The position numbers and the translations under genes are program-made. The notes under the pieces are model-generated. The model was not told the DNA's origin. It was given only the letters and a program-made list of their open reading frames with translations, and searched no databases. From contig NZ_JAIUHR010000006.1 of assembly GCF_020165195.1 (NCBI RefSeq), positions 62,001-126,000 on the forward strand: a stretch of DNA of 64,000 nt, in the 5' to 3' direction. Below, piece after piece: positions 55,079 through 62,588 of this stretch; position 1 is the first letter of the stretch, and each line of letters starts with the position of its first letter. This DNA comes from Mesorhizobium sp. CA14 (GTDB lineage: Bacteria; Pseudomonadota; Alphaproteobacteria; Rhizobiales; Rhizobiaceae).

Positions 55079-56028
55079 GCTTCGGGGTTCCCTTCTTCCC
55101 GCACGAAGCCTCGTCCGAAGCCGGCTATGTCGATGCGCTGTTTTACACGCTGCTCGTTTTCTCAGCCGTTCTCGGATTGACACTCACCGGCCTCGTCGTC
55201 GGCTACGCGGTGAAATACCGCGTCGGCTCGAAGGCGGATCGCACAGGACAGCGCTCCCGCACCATGTGGCTGGAGATGAGCTGGACCGTCGCCAGCCTGA
55301 TCATCGCCTTCATCTTCTTCGGCTGGGGCGCAGTGCTTTTCGTTCGCCGCGACCATCCGCCGGCGGACGCGCTCGAGATCACGGGGCTTGGCAAACAGTG
55401 GATGTGGGAGTTCAAGCAACCCGGCGGCCAGCGAGAGATCAACGAGCTGCACGTTCCGGTCGACAAACCGGTCGTCGTGTCGCTCGCCTCGCAGGACGTT
55501 ATCCACTCCTTCTACGTGCCGGCCTTCCGCATCAAGCAGGACGCGGTGCCTGGCCGCACGACGCATGTCTGGTTCATCGCCACCGAGCCCGGCCGCTACC
55601 ACCTGTTCTGCGCCCAATATTGCGGCACGCAGCATTCCGAAATGGGCGGCTGGGTGACTGTGATGGCACCCGAGCAATATGCGGCGTGGCTGAACAGCCA
55701 GGGCGAAGGCGAGACGCTTGCCGCAGGCGGCGAGAAACTGTTTCGCGCGCTGGGCTGCTCCGGCTGCCATGGCGCGAGCAGCAAGGTGAGGGCGCCGTCG
55801 CTTGACGGAATCTTCGGCCGACCGGTGGCGCTCGACAATCAGCAGACGGTGATCGCCGACGAGCGCTATTTGCGCGACTCCATCCTCAATCCGAAGAAGG
55901 AGATCGCCGCAGGCTACGAGCCGGTCATGCCGAGCTTCGACGGCCTGATCGACGAAGGCGAGCTGCAGATGCTGCTTGCCTATCTGAAGTCGCTTTCGCC
56001 TCAACCAACGGCTGGAGCCAAGCCATGA
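55075..56028 (+). CDS. coxB: caa3 cytochrome c oxidase subunit II with fused cytochrome c domain
   Basis: A 317-residue subunit. Two membrane helices (about 22-45 and 70-90) precede the CuA domain with ligands His144, Cys179, Cys183, His187 and Met190 ([12 protein letters not shown]). A C-terminal cytochrome c domain has CSGCH (228-232) and a probable Met ligand in MPSF. This fused heme defines a caa3-type oxidase. There is no lipoprotein signal. GTG at 55075 overlaps the SCO gene (GTGA). Confidence 0.93.
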   Translation: MSFGVPFFPHEASSEAGYVDALFYTLLVFSAVLGLTLTGLVVGYAVKYRVGSKADRTGQRSRTMWLEMSWTVASLIIAFIFFGWGAVLFVRRDHPPADALEITGLGKQWMWEFKQPGGQREINELHVPVDKPVVVSLASQDVIHSFYVPAFRIKQDAVPGRTTHVWFIATEPGRYHLFCAQYCGTQHSEMGGWVTVMAPEQYAAWLNSQGEGETLAAGGEKLFRALGCSGCHGASSKVRAPSLDGIFGRPVALDNQQTVIADERYLRDSILNPKKEIAAGYEPVMPSFDGLIDEGELQMLLAYLKSLSPQPTAGAKP

Positions 56029-57668
56029 CCAACGCGGCGATGCAGGGTACATATCTCGGCCAAGGCAGCGGCCTGCGGGCATGGCTTCTCTCCACCGACC
56101 ATAAGCGCGTCGCGTGGCTCTATCTCATCTCGCTGACGGCCTTCTTCTTTCTCGGCGGCGCCATGGCGGTGCTGATGCGGATCGAGCTGGCGACACCGGC
56201 AGGCGATCTCGTTTCCGACGATGTCTACAACAGGCTGTTCTCGCTGCACGGCATCATCATGGTCTGGTTCTTCCTGGTGCCGTCGATCCCGGCGACCATG
56301 GGCAATTTCCTTTTGCCGCTGATGATCGGCGCGCGCGACCTCGCTTTCCCTCGGCTCAACCTCGCCAGCTGGTACGTCTTCATTTTCGGCAGCCTGTTCG
56401 CGCTGTTTGCGGTGGTGGCCGGCGGCGTCGACACCGGCTGGACCTTCTACACGCCGCTGTCGACACTCTATGCCAACGGCTTCGTCTCGACCGCGGCATT
56501 CGGCGTCTTCGTCGTCGGTTTCTCTACGATCATGACCGGCATCAATTTCATCGTCACGGTGCACACGCTACGCGCGCCGGGGCTCACCTGGTTCCGACTG
56601 CCGATTTTCGTGTGGACACTCTACGCCACCAGCCTGGTGATGGTGCTGGCAACCCCGGTGCTCGCCGCCTCTCTGATCCTGATCGTGCTGGAGCGCGTGT
56701 TCGGCATCGGCATCTTCAATCCCGATCTCGGCGGCGACCCACTGCTCTTCCAGCATCTTTTCTGGTTTTACTCGCACCCGGCCGTCTACATCATGATCCT
56801 GCCCGGCATGGGTGTGGTGTCGGAGGTGCTGCCCTGCTTCAGCCGCCGGCCGCTGTTCGGCTACAAGGCGGTGGCGATGTCGTCGATGGCGATCGCCGTC
56901 TTCGGCTTCCTGGTCTGGGGCCACCATATGTTCGTCAGCGGACAGTCGGCCTATGCTGGCGTGGTGTTCTCGTTCCTGTCCTTCTGCGTCGCTATCCCGT
57001 CGGCGATCAAGGTCTTCAACTGGAGCCTGACGCTGCGCAAGGGCGAGATCAGCTTCGAGACGCCGATGCTCTATGCGTTGTTTTTCCTGGGGCTGTTCAC
57101 CTTCGGCGGATTGGCCGGGCTGTTCCTTGCGGCGTTGGCGGTCGATGTCCATGTCCACGACACCTATTTTGTCATCGCGCATTTCCACTACATCATGGTC
57201 GGCGGCATGGTGACGGCCTATATGGCTGGCCTGCATTTCTGGTGGTCGAAGTTGACCGGCCGCATGTATTCGGAAACGGCGGGGCGTATAGCGGCGACCG
57301 TCACCTTCGTCGGCTTCAATCTCACCTTCTTCCCGCAATATATGCTGGGCTTCAACGGCATGCCCCGGCGCTATCATACCTATCCGCCGGAGTTCCAGTT
57401 CTGGAACGTATTGTCCTCGGCCGGCGCGGTGGTGCTGGCGATCGGCTACCTGATGCCCTTGTTCTACCTCGGCTGGTCGCTGTTTCGCGGCGCCCGGGCG
57501 CCCGATAATCCGTGGAACGCCACCGGGCTCGAATGGCAGACAAGCTCGCCGCCGCCGCCGCACAATTTCGAGACTATGCCGGTCGTGACGCGACCGGCCT
57601 ATGCCTACGACATGAAGGGGCTCGAGCACGAGCGCTTCAGTCCGCACCGGGAGGAGGCGGCGCGATGA
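56025..57668 (+). CDS. coxA: Cytochrome c oxidase subunit I, heme-copper type A2
   Basis: A 547-residue, twelve-helix catalytic subunit. YSHPAVY at 249-255 holds the CuB ligand His251 and the cross-linked Tyr255. The YSHP form, without the Glu of mitochondrial-type oxidases, marks the A2 subfamily. [16 protein letters not shown] supplies the heme ligands in helix X, and GHHMFVSG the other CuB histidines. It reduces oxygen and pumps protons. It overlaps coxB and coxC by four bases each. Confidence 0.95.
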   Translation: MTNAAMQGTYLGQGSGLRAWLLSTDHKRVAWLYLISLTAFFFLGGAMAVLMRIELATPAGDLVSDDVYNRLFSLHGIIMVWFFLVPSIPATMGNFLLPLMIGARDLAFPRLNLASWYVFIFGSLFALFAVVAGGVDTGWTFYTPLSTLYANGFVSTAAFGVFVVGFSTIMTGINFIVTVHTLRAPGLTWFRLPIFVWTLYATSLVMVLATPVLAASLILIVLERVFGIGIFNPDLGGDPLLFQHLFWFYSHPAVYIMILPGMGVVSEVLPCFSRRPLFGYKAVAMSSMAIAVFGFLVWGHHMFVSGQSAYAGVVFSFLSFCVAIPSAIKVFNWSLTLRKGEISFETPMLYALFFLGLFTFGGLAGLFLAALAVDVHVHDTYFVIAHFHYIMVGGMVTAYMAGLHFWWSKLTGRMYSETAGRIAATVTFVGFNLTFFPQYMLGFNGMPRRYHTYPPEFQFWNVLSSAGAVVLAIGYLMPLFYLGWSLFRGARAPDNPWNATGLEWQTSSPPPPHNFETMPVVTRPAYAYDMKGLEHERFSPHREEAAR

Positions 57669-58300
57669 GCGGCACCGAAAGCGTCGCTTTCGACACACCC
57701 CAGCGCGAACGGCGCGCCGACACTTTTGCGATGTGGGTGTTCATCGGCTCCGAGGCGATGCTGTTCGGCGCGATTTTCCTTGTCTTTCTCGTCGCCCATA
57801 TCGATTTCGGCCCCGCTTTCGCCGCCGCCTCGAAGCGCCTTTCTCTGCCGCTCGGCACCTTGAACACGGCCGTGCTGATCACCAGCAGCTTCACTATGGC
57901 ATTGGCGCATATGCTTGCGCTTCATAGACGTTGGCGCCCGACAATTTGGGCGCTGGTCGCGACTGCGGCGCTAGGCGTGTGCTTCCTGATCGTGAAGGGG
58001 ATCGAATACGGAAAGGAGATCAGCGAAGGACTGGCGCCGCTTCTCGGCCTGCCGTTCCGCTATGCAGGACCGGATCCCGTGCACGCCGAATTCTTCTTCG
58101 GCCTCTATTTCACGATGACCTCGCTACATGCGCTGCACCTGATCGGCGGCATCGTCGTCATCGCCGGAATGATCGCGCTGTGGCGGCCCTCCGGCCCCGC
58201 CAACCGCCTGCGCCGGGTGGTTGCCGTCGGCCTCTACTGGCACTTCGTCGACATCATCTGGGTGTTTATGTTCCCCGTCCTCTACCTGATCAACCGATGA
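57665..58300 (+). CDS. coxC: Cytochrome c oxidase subunit III
   Basis: A 211-residue membrane protein with about five predicted helices, the short form of subunit III found in caa3 and quinol oxidases. [18 protein letters not shown] and [20 protein letters not shown] are family signatures. It stabilises subunit I. It overlaps coxA and the next gene by four bases each. Confidence 0.93.
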   Translation: MSGTESVAFDTPQRERRADTFAMWVFIGSEAMLFGAIFLVFLVAHIDFGPAFAAASKRLSLPLGTLNTAVLITSSFTMALAHMLALHRRWRPTIWALVATAALGVCFLIVKGIEYGKEISEGLAPLLGLPFRYAGPDPVHAEFFFGLYFTMTSLHALHLIGGIVVIAGMIALWRPSGPANRLRRVVAVGLYWHFVDIIWVFMFPVLYLINR

Positions 58301-58545
58301 GCGAATTGCGCAAACTCACCTTCGGCTATCTCGGGCTGCTCGCGCTGCTGGCACTGACGGTCGGCTCGTCCTTCGTCGCTCTCGGCGGGTTCAACGTCGC
58401 GCTCAACCTGGCGATCGCCGCCGCAAAGGCGATCCTGATCGCCATGCTGTTCATGCATCTGACCGGCACGTTGCCGCGGCTGGCCGTCGCGGCCGCCGGG
58501 CTCTGGCTCGTCATCCTGTTCGGGCTGACGCTGATCGGACGGTAA
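58297..58545 (+). CDS. Cytochrome c oxidase subunit IV, small membrane protein
   Basis: An 82-residue protein with three predicted helices. AAAKAILIAMLFMHLTGT is the hallmark of prokaryotic oxidase subunit IV (CyoD/CtaF-like). It overlaps coxC by ATGA and is the last gene of the operon. The next gene is convergent. Confidence 0.88.
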   Translation: MSELRKLTFGYLGLLALLALTVGSSFVALGGFNVALNLAIAAAKAILIAMLFMHLTGTLPRLAVAAAGLWLVILFGLTLIGR

Positions 58546-58640
58546 ACGGCGCCCAGCGCTTGGGCTCCGTAGTTGTCAATCAACCGGAGGAAGCGCTGAG
58601 CCCGCCAGCACAAGCTGATGGTCGACCAGGCTACGTTCAA

Positions 58641-59078
58641 TCAATGAGTGGTCTGCGAATGCTCGCCGCCGGGCCGCGAAATGTCGCGCAAAGCCCCTCC
58701 AGCCTCGGCTGTTTCACCATTTGTCGCAAGGTCGCCAATGGAGACGATGCCGACGAGCCGCTTCTCTCGATTGAGAACAGGGAGTCGGCGCACCTGCAAG
58801 TCGCCCATGTTCTTGAGCACATGCTCGACCTCTTCGTCATCAAAGCAATATTTGACCTCCGCACTCATGACATCAGATACCTTGGCATCGGGGCCTTTAC
58901 CCAACGCCACTCCACGGATGGCGATATCGCGATCGGTTATCATGCCGACCAACCGACCATCGTCGCCTACGGGAACGGCTCCTGCATCGAGCCTGCCCAT
59001 CATCTGCGCCACATCGCGAATTGACTGTTCGGGACTCGCGATCGCCACATCCCTTGTCATGCAACTGCCGATTTTCAT
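58641..59078 (-). CDS. CBS-domain pair protein
   Basis: A 145-residue protein made of two CBS domains (about 8-60 and 72-125). The repeats are recognisable as DGRLVGMITDRDIAIRG and EKRLVGIVSIGDLAT. Such stand-alone pairs bind adenine nucleotides and act as energy or stress sensors. ATG at 59078 has GGGAGA upstream. The longer open frame to 59486 has no family character. A stress-type promoter lies about 50 bp upstream. Confidence 0.9.
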   Translation of the reverse strand: MKIGSCMTRDVAIASPEQSIRDVAQMMGRLDAGAVPVGDDGRLVGMITDRDIAIRGVALGKGPDAKVSDVMSAEVKYCFDDEEVEHVLKNMGDLQVRRLPVLNREKRLVGIVSIGDLATNGETAEAGGALRDISRPGGEHSQTTH

Positions 59079-59128
59079 TGTGTTCTCCCAAAGATACGAA
59101 CCCGCCGCCGGATCGATATTTGACCAGG

Positions 59129-59153
59129 AACAACTGCCTGGCGGGAGTGTTCC
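59129..59153 (-). promoter_or_regulatory. Candidate EcfG/RpoE2 promoter of the CBS gene
   Basis: Minus strand GGAAC (59153-59149), 16 bases, TGTT (59132-59129), about 50 bp before the ATG at 59078. Confidence 0.5.
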
Positions 59154-59580
59154 ATCACAAACACCGTAACGAGCAAGCCATGATCCGCCGGGCCGGACGC
59201 CGGCTGGGTTGAGGCCGGTTGAGATGGATTTAGAATCCTGCATTCGTTGCCAAATCAGCGGAACGGCCCTGCAGCTGCTGGATTGGCGTGGAACCGAAAA
59301 CTTTTTCTGATGTTGGGCAGGAAAGGAAACCTGCACAATTTCAAAATCACCGAAACGAGAAAGACAACGCAAATCAACGTCGTACGACCCCAATCCACCC
59401 AATCCAAAGGACAAGCCGCCAAGGGACACGCGTGACAACCCGACGCCGAATCCGGACGGTCCTAATGAATTGTCAGATGTGCGCACTCAAGAATACGTCG
59501 AAATCAGGCCCGATCCGAAGCGCTAGCGTTCGCCTCCTGTAGCGGCCGTTCCCGGTCGAGGATCTCCGCGAGGATGTCCG

Positions 59581-59605
59581 GGAACATTGGACATCGCTGG
59601 CAGTT
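59581..59605 (+). promoter_or_regulatory. Weaker EcfG/RpoE2-like element upstream of the gene at 59764
   Basis: GGAAC at 59581-59585, 16 bases, AGTT at 59602-59605. It is 158 bp before the ATG, farther than the other sites. Confidence 0.35.
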
Positions 59606-59763
59606 CGGGTTTGGTTCAGACGTCGCTTCAAGGCGTCTGTCGAAGATCGGTGGGCAACACCTGATCGGCCCGGGTCTGTCCCTCGCAGGCGTGGGCTTCA
59701 TGCCCCGGCAGGATCTGCCGTGCCGCTGTGCAGATGTCGCCGCCACAACCACAGGAGACAGCA

Positions 59764-60195
59764 ATGAAGCATCAGACCTCATATGAACTTCAATCGGTGG
59801 CAGTCGTCGATCGGCTTGGATTGGTTCCTCTGGCAACAAGAGCGCAGCGGATCGAGCGGTGGGCGGAATTGCTCGACCGAAATCCCCTGCGTTGCCTCTC
59901 GGCCCTGACGGGAACCGAATATGTCGATCCTGAAGTTCGCGAACGGGTGCGGGCGGACGGATCCCCGCTCACGGTTGCGTTCGACGATCCGTTGCTGCGC
60001 GCGGCCGGATTGCAATCGGATACTTATGGCGAGGCGAAGCGCTTTTTCGAACTCTCCGATTGGCAATTGCATGACGTCGTCTGCAGCTGCCATGCCGGGG
60101 CGACGATGCAGGCCAGTTGGGCTGCGGCGCGGGTGCGTAGGCTGATAAACGGCAGCCGGTTCTTCGCCTGGCTCAGAAGCCGCTTCCTGCATTGA
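59764..60195 (+). CDS. Conserved-looking protein of unknown function
   Basis: A 143-residue soluble protein. An N-terminal helical part (WAELLDRNP) is followed by a Gly/Asp-containing middle and a Cys pair (VVCSCHAGA, about residue 107) near the C-terminus. There is no signal or membrane helix. ATG at 59764 has AGGAGA at good spacing. I do not recognise the family. It stands among small stress-type genes. Confidence 0.7.
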   Translation: MKHQTSYELQSVAVVDRLGLVPLATRAQRIERWAELLDRNPLRCLSALTGTEYVDPEVRERVRADGSPLTVAFDDPLLRAAGLQSDTYGEAKRFFELSDWQLHDVVCSCHAGATMQASWAAARVRRLINGSRFFAWLRSRFLH

Positions 60196-60460
60196 AGAAG
60201 GCTAGCCGCCCGGCGAGCGCAGGTCGCCGGCGGCTCGGTGCGCCGCGCCTACACCAGCGCGACCAACAGGGAGATCGCAGGGAAACTGGGCGATGAAATG
60301 CGATGGCGGCTGTCGGTCCCCGTCGCCTATGCGCATCGGTTCAGACGGAAGACCGCATGGAACCATTCCGCCGACGCACGATGAAGTCGGACCAAGACAA
60401 CGACAGCGCGGGGGATCTTCCGTAGACGACGTCGCCACCCGGTGAGGCGGCTCCATGCTC

Positions 60461-60598
60461 TCAGCCGTTCTGGTCGATAGCGTGCGGCGAAGGCTGCTGG
60501 GCACCGCCGTTCCGACGCCTGCCGGTGTGGTCGGCCCAGACCCATACAGCAACCGCCACGATCACCAGGATGACGACCAAGGCAATGATACGACGCAT
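60461..60598 (-). CDS. Tiny single-span membrane protein
   Basis: A 45-residue protein starting MRRIIALVVILVIVAVAVWV, with a single helix and a basic then Pro/Gln/Asn-rich tail. It starts 14 bp after the DUF2934 gene on the same strand, so they are probably one transcript. The ribosome site is poor, which lowers confidence. No known function. Confidence 0.5.
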   Translation of the reverse strand: MRRIIALVVILVIVAVAVWVWADHTGRRRNGGAQQPSPHAIDQNG

Positions 60599-60612
60599 CG
60601 GCGCGGCGGGCT

Positions 60613-60816
60613 CTAGCCGCCTGGCTTGTTGACGGTCGGATCGGAGCCGACGCCAACCACCGGATCGGGGGCAACCGGGCCGCGCTCGGCTTCCGAGCTT
60701 TCCGACTCGATCTCTTGGACGGCTTGATCCCAATGTTCCTGCTGGCGTCCCTCGGGGCGGCCTTCGCGCTCCCAGAGCTCATGGGCGCGTTGTCTGATGC
60801 GTTCTTCCCTGTCCAT
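60613..60816 (-). CDS. DUF2934-family small protein
   Basis: A 67-residue protein. Its N-terminal half (RIRQRAHELWEREGRPEGRQ) is the DUF2934 motif, a short helical domain common in alphaproteobacterial stress loci and of unknown function. The C-terminal part is acidic and Pro/Gly-rich. ATG at 60816 has GAGGAGG upstream. A weaker stress-like element, GGAAC-N16-GATT, lies at 60884-60860 on the same strand. Confidence 0.8.
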   Translation of the reverse strand: MDREERIRQRAHELWEREGRPEGRQQEHWDQAVQEIESESSEAERGPVAPDPVVGVGSDPTVNKPGG

Positions 60817-60915
60817 GCGGAACCTCCTCTCGCGCCGGGCTGGCGCTGAAGCCAGGCCTAATCGGGCGACGGGAAGTTTGTTCCATCAAGACTCGAATTG
60901 GACCGCGCCGCGTTG

Positions 60916-60940
60916 GGAACGCCGCCCTCGTCGAAATGTT
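60916..60940 (+). promoter_or_regulatory. Candidate EcfG/RpoE2 promoter of the gene at 60966
   Basis: GGAAC at 60916-60920, 16 bases, TGTT at 60937-60940, 25 bp before the ATG. Confidence 0.5.
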
Positions 60941-60965
60941 ATCTTTCATCCAACAGGAGATTGTC

Positions 60966-61277
60966 ATGAAGGACAGCCAGAACCGCCGCGAGACGGGCGC
61001 CAGGAAATATCCCCCCAACACCGATCCGGATCCAAGCGACCAGTTCTCCCAGGACGCCGCCAGCAACGAAAAGCCCCATGTCGGTCCAGGTCTCAGCCGC
61101 AAGCAAGGTGAGGTCGAGGACAAAACCCATCAGTCCGAGGGCCGCAATCCGGCCCGCCAGACACCAAGCCCGGCGACGGAAAAGAGCTCAGGCGCAGGCC
61201 CGGCCGTTGCGGAGCGCTCCAAGGACGCAAAGGCCCCCCGGAGCGGCCGTCAGCCCGGCGCCTATGTGAAGGAATGA
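60966..61277 (+). CDS. Hydrophilic, probably disordered protein of unknown function
   Basis: A 103-residue protein rich in Pro, Gly, Ser, Lys, Arg and Gln, with no hydrophobic core, Cys or Trp. It begins MKDSQNRRETGARKYPPNTD. ATG at 60966 has AGGAG at good spacing. The composition resembles small hydrophilic proteins induced in stationary phase or under desiccation. It follows a stress-type promoter. Confidence 0.7.
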   Translation: MKDSQNRRETGARKYPPNTDPDPSDQFSQDAASNEKPHVGPGLSRKQGEVEDKTHQSEGRNPARQTPSPATEKSSGAGPAVAERSKDAKAPRSGRQPGAYVKE

Positions 61278-61296
61278 GCCGGACCGGGTGCGCCGT

Positions 61297-61321
61297 GGAA
61301 CATAGCTTTGACTTCCAGGTT
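61297..61321 (+). promoter_or_regulatory. Candidate EcfG/RpoE2 promoter of the gene at 61417
   Basis: GGAAC at 61297-61301, 16 bases, GGTT at 61318-61321, 95 bp before the chosen ATG. Confidence 0.55.
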
Positions 61322-61416
61322 TGGTAGCAACCGCCGTCGGCGACTTCCGCATGCCGGCGGCGGATTGTGAGGCCCCGGGGCCTATCCGGGGCCGCCGCAG
61401 ACACGGCGGGCCGGCG

Positions 61417-61806
61417 ATGGACAGAACAGCCCCAAGCAGACGCCTCCAAAAACGGACAGGCGCGGCGGCCTGCCGATCAACCAAGCGACGCCGATCGAAG
61501 GCCTGGCTGGTTCTGCCGGCAAGTATCGTGGCAAGTTTCCTTTGCGTCCCGGCATTGGCGCACCAGGCGCCGGCAGGCTGGCAGTACGATCCTTCATGCT
61601 GCGCCGGGGTGGATTGCTATCAGGCGCCGCCTTCGGACGTGAAGGAGACGAAATATGGCTATCAGCTCTCGACCGGAGAACTGATCCCCTACAGCGATCA
61701 CCGCATCAAGCGATCGCGTGATGAATATTTTCACGAGTGCAAGCCTGGGGGCGACACCCAATCCCAGCACTCCTTCTGCCTTTATGTTCCGGACCGCGGG
61801 ATGTAG
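61417..61806 (+). CDS. Secreted or periplasmic Cys-containing protein of unknown function
   Basis: A 129-residue protein with a long, very basic N-terminal stretch, then a hydrophobic signal segment (WLVLPASIVASFLCVPALA) ending near residue 48. The mature part has five Cys residues (PSCCAGVDCY, FHECKPG, SFCLYVP) and a strand-rich centre. It is probably exported and disulfide-bonded. ATG 61417 is the best of several in-frame starts, but the long basic leader leaves the start uncertain. Family not recognised by name. Confidence 0.7.
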   Translation: MDRTAPSRRLQKRTGAAACRSTKRRRSKAWLVLPASIVASFLCVPALAHQAPAGWQYDPSCCAGVDCYQAPPSDVKETKYGYQLSTGELIPYSDHRIKRSRDEYFHECKPGGDTQSQHSFCLYVPDRGM

Positions 61807-61837
61807 GCCGGGCGGCTCGACCGCAAGATCGCCAAGG

Positions 61838-61870
61838 AAGAAGGCTCGTCCCTGAAAGGCGGGCCTTCTT
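61838..61870. terminator. Stem-loop between convergent genes
   Basis: AAGAAGGC (61838-61845) pairs perfectly with GCCTTCTT (61863-61870) around a 17-nt loop. It lies between the stops of the genes at 61806 and 61899, so it could end transcripts from both sides. There is no long T-run. Confidence 0.5.
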
Positions 61871-61898
61871 GGTGTGCAAGCCAGGCAGGCCGACGAGC

Positions 61899-62198
61899 CT
61901 ACTTGTTGCAGTTCTGCATGTTGGATGTAGTGTTGCCGCTGGCAGTGTTGTTGTCGATGTCGTTGCCGGCCGCATCCTTGCACCGGTCGCTGCCTCCGTT
62001 GGGCCTGGCTGTCGTGTTCGTGCTGTTTGTGGCGTTCGGATCGATCGTGCCGCCATTGCCGTTGTTGTTCATGCCATTGGTCCCGGTCGTGGTCCCTGTG
62101 GTGCCCGTCGTGGCGCCGGTACCGGAGCCGCTGGATTGTGCCATCGCAGACGTGGCCAGCACGATTGCGACAGCCGAAGCCGAGAGAAGTCTAATCAT
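61899..62198 (-). CDS. Small exported Gly/Thr/Asn-rich low-complexity protein
   Basis: A 99-residue protein with a clean signal peptide ending in SAMA (about residue 20). The mature part is mostly Gly, Thr, Asn and Ser with a run of GTTGTTTGT type, and two Cys residues near the end (DRCKDA and QNCNK) that could form a disulfide. ATG at 62198 has AGGAG upstream. A stress-type promoter lies at 62240-62264. It is probably a surface or periplasmic filler or protective protein. Function unknown. Confidence 0.75.
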   Translation of the reverse strand: MIRLLSASAVAIVLATSAMAQSSGSGTGATTGTTGTTTGTNGMNNNGNGGTIDPNATNSTNTTARPNGGSDRCKDAAGNDIDNNTASGNTTSNMQNCNK

Positions 62199-62239
62199 GG
62201 GGAGTCTCCTGTTTTATCGCCTGATTGCGATACGATTCA

Positions 62240-62264
62240 AACAAGAGACTCCTGCCGATGTTCC
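62240..62264 (-). promoter_or_regulatory. Candidate EcfG/RpoE2 promoter of the low-complexity exported protein
   Basis: Minus strand GGAAC (62264-62260), 16 bases, TGTT (62243-62240), about 42 bp before the ATG at 62198. Confidence 0.5.
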
Positions 62265-62329
62265 AACTGGGTTATGCATAAGTTATACTTTGTTGTTACG
62301 TTGTTCCGGGCATAGCAACGTAAGAACGA

Positions 62330-62533
62330 TTATTTGTTTGTACGAATTTTCTGCCTTGGGTTGATTCCGCCGGCGGCGTTGGTGTCGTTCTCGACATCCC
62401 CTTCGACCGTGTTCTCGCCATGCTCCAGTTCATCGCCCTCCTTGATGGTGCCCTTGGAGGTGCCGATGCCGGGATCGTTCGCCATATCCGCGTCGCTCGG
62501 TTTTTTCGATTTCGGGTGCTGGTTTCCACTCAT
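62330..62533 (-). CDS. Small hydrophilic protein of unknown function
   Basis: A 67-residue acidic and polar protein starting MSGNQHPKSKKPSDADMAND. It has no hydrophobic core and looks disordered. ATG at 62533 is chosen over ATG 62539 because GAGGA is then six bases away. It follows a stress-type promoter (62560-62584) and resembles in style the gene at 60966, without obvious shared sequence. Confidence 0.68.
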   Translation of the reverse strand: MSGNQHPKSKKPSDADMANDPGIGTSKGTIKEGDELEHGENTVEGDVENDTNAAGGINPRQKIRTNK

Positions 62534-62559
62534 GACCATTCCTCGCTCTTGTCTTTCCG

Positions 62560-62584
62560 AACCGAAAGCGGCGCCGGATGTTCC
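62560..62584 (-). promoter_or_regulatory. Candidate EcfG/RpoE2 promoter of the small hydrophilic protein
   Basis: Minus strand GGAAC (62584-62580), 16 bases, GGTT (62563-62560), 27 bp before the ATG at 62533. Confidence 0.58.
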
Positions 62585-62588
62585 GCCG

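Larger units (their letters stand above)
59079..59763. other. 685-bp gap without a convincing gene
   Basis: Short frames exist on both strands, but none has a good ribosome site or recognisable content. Two stress-type promoter elements lie in it, at 59129-59153 (towards the CBS gene) and 59581-59605 (towards the gene at 59764). I see no RNA gene or long repeat. Confidence 0.5.
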
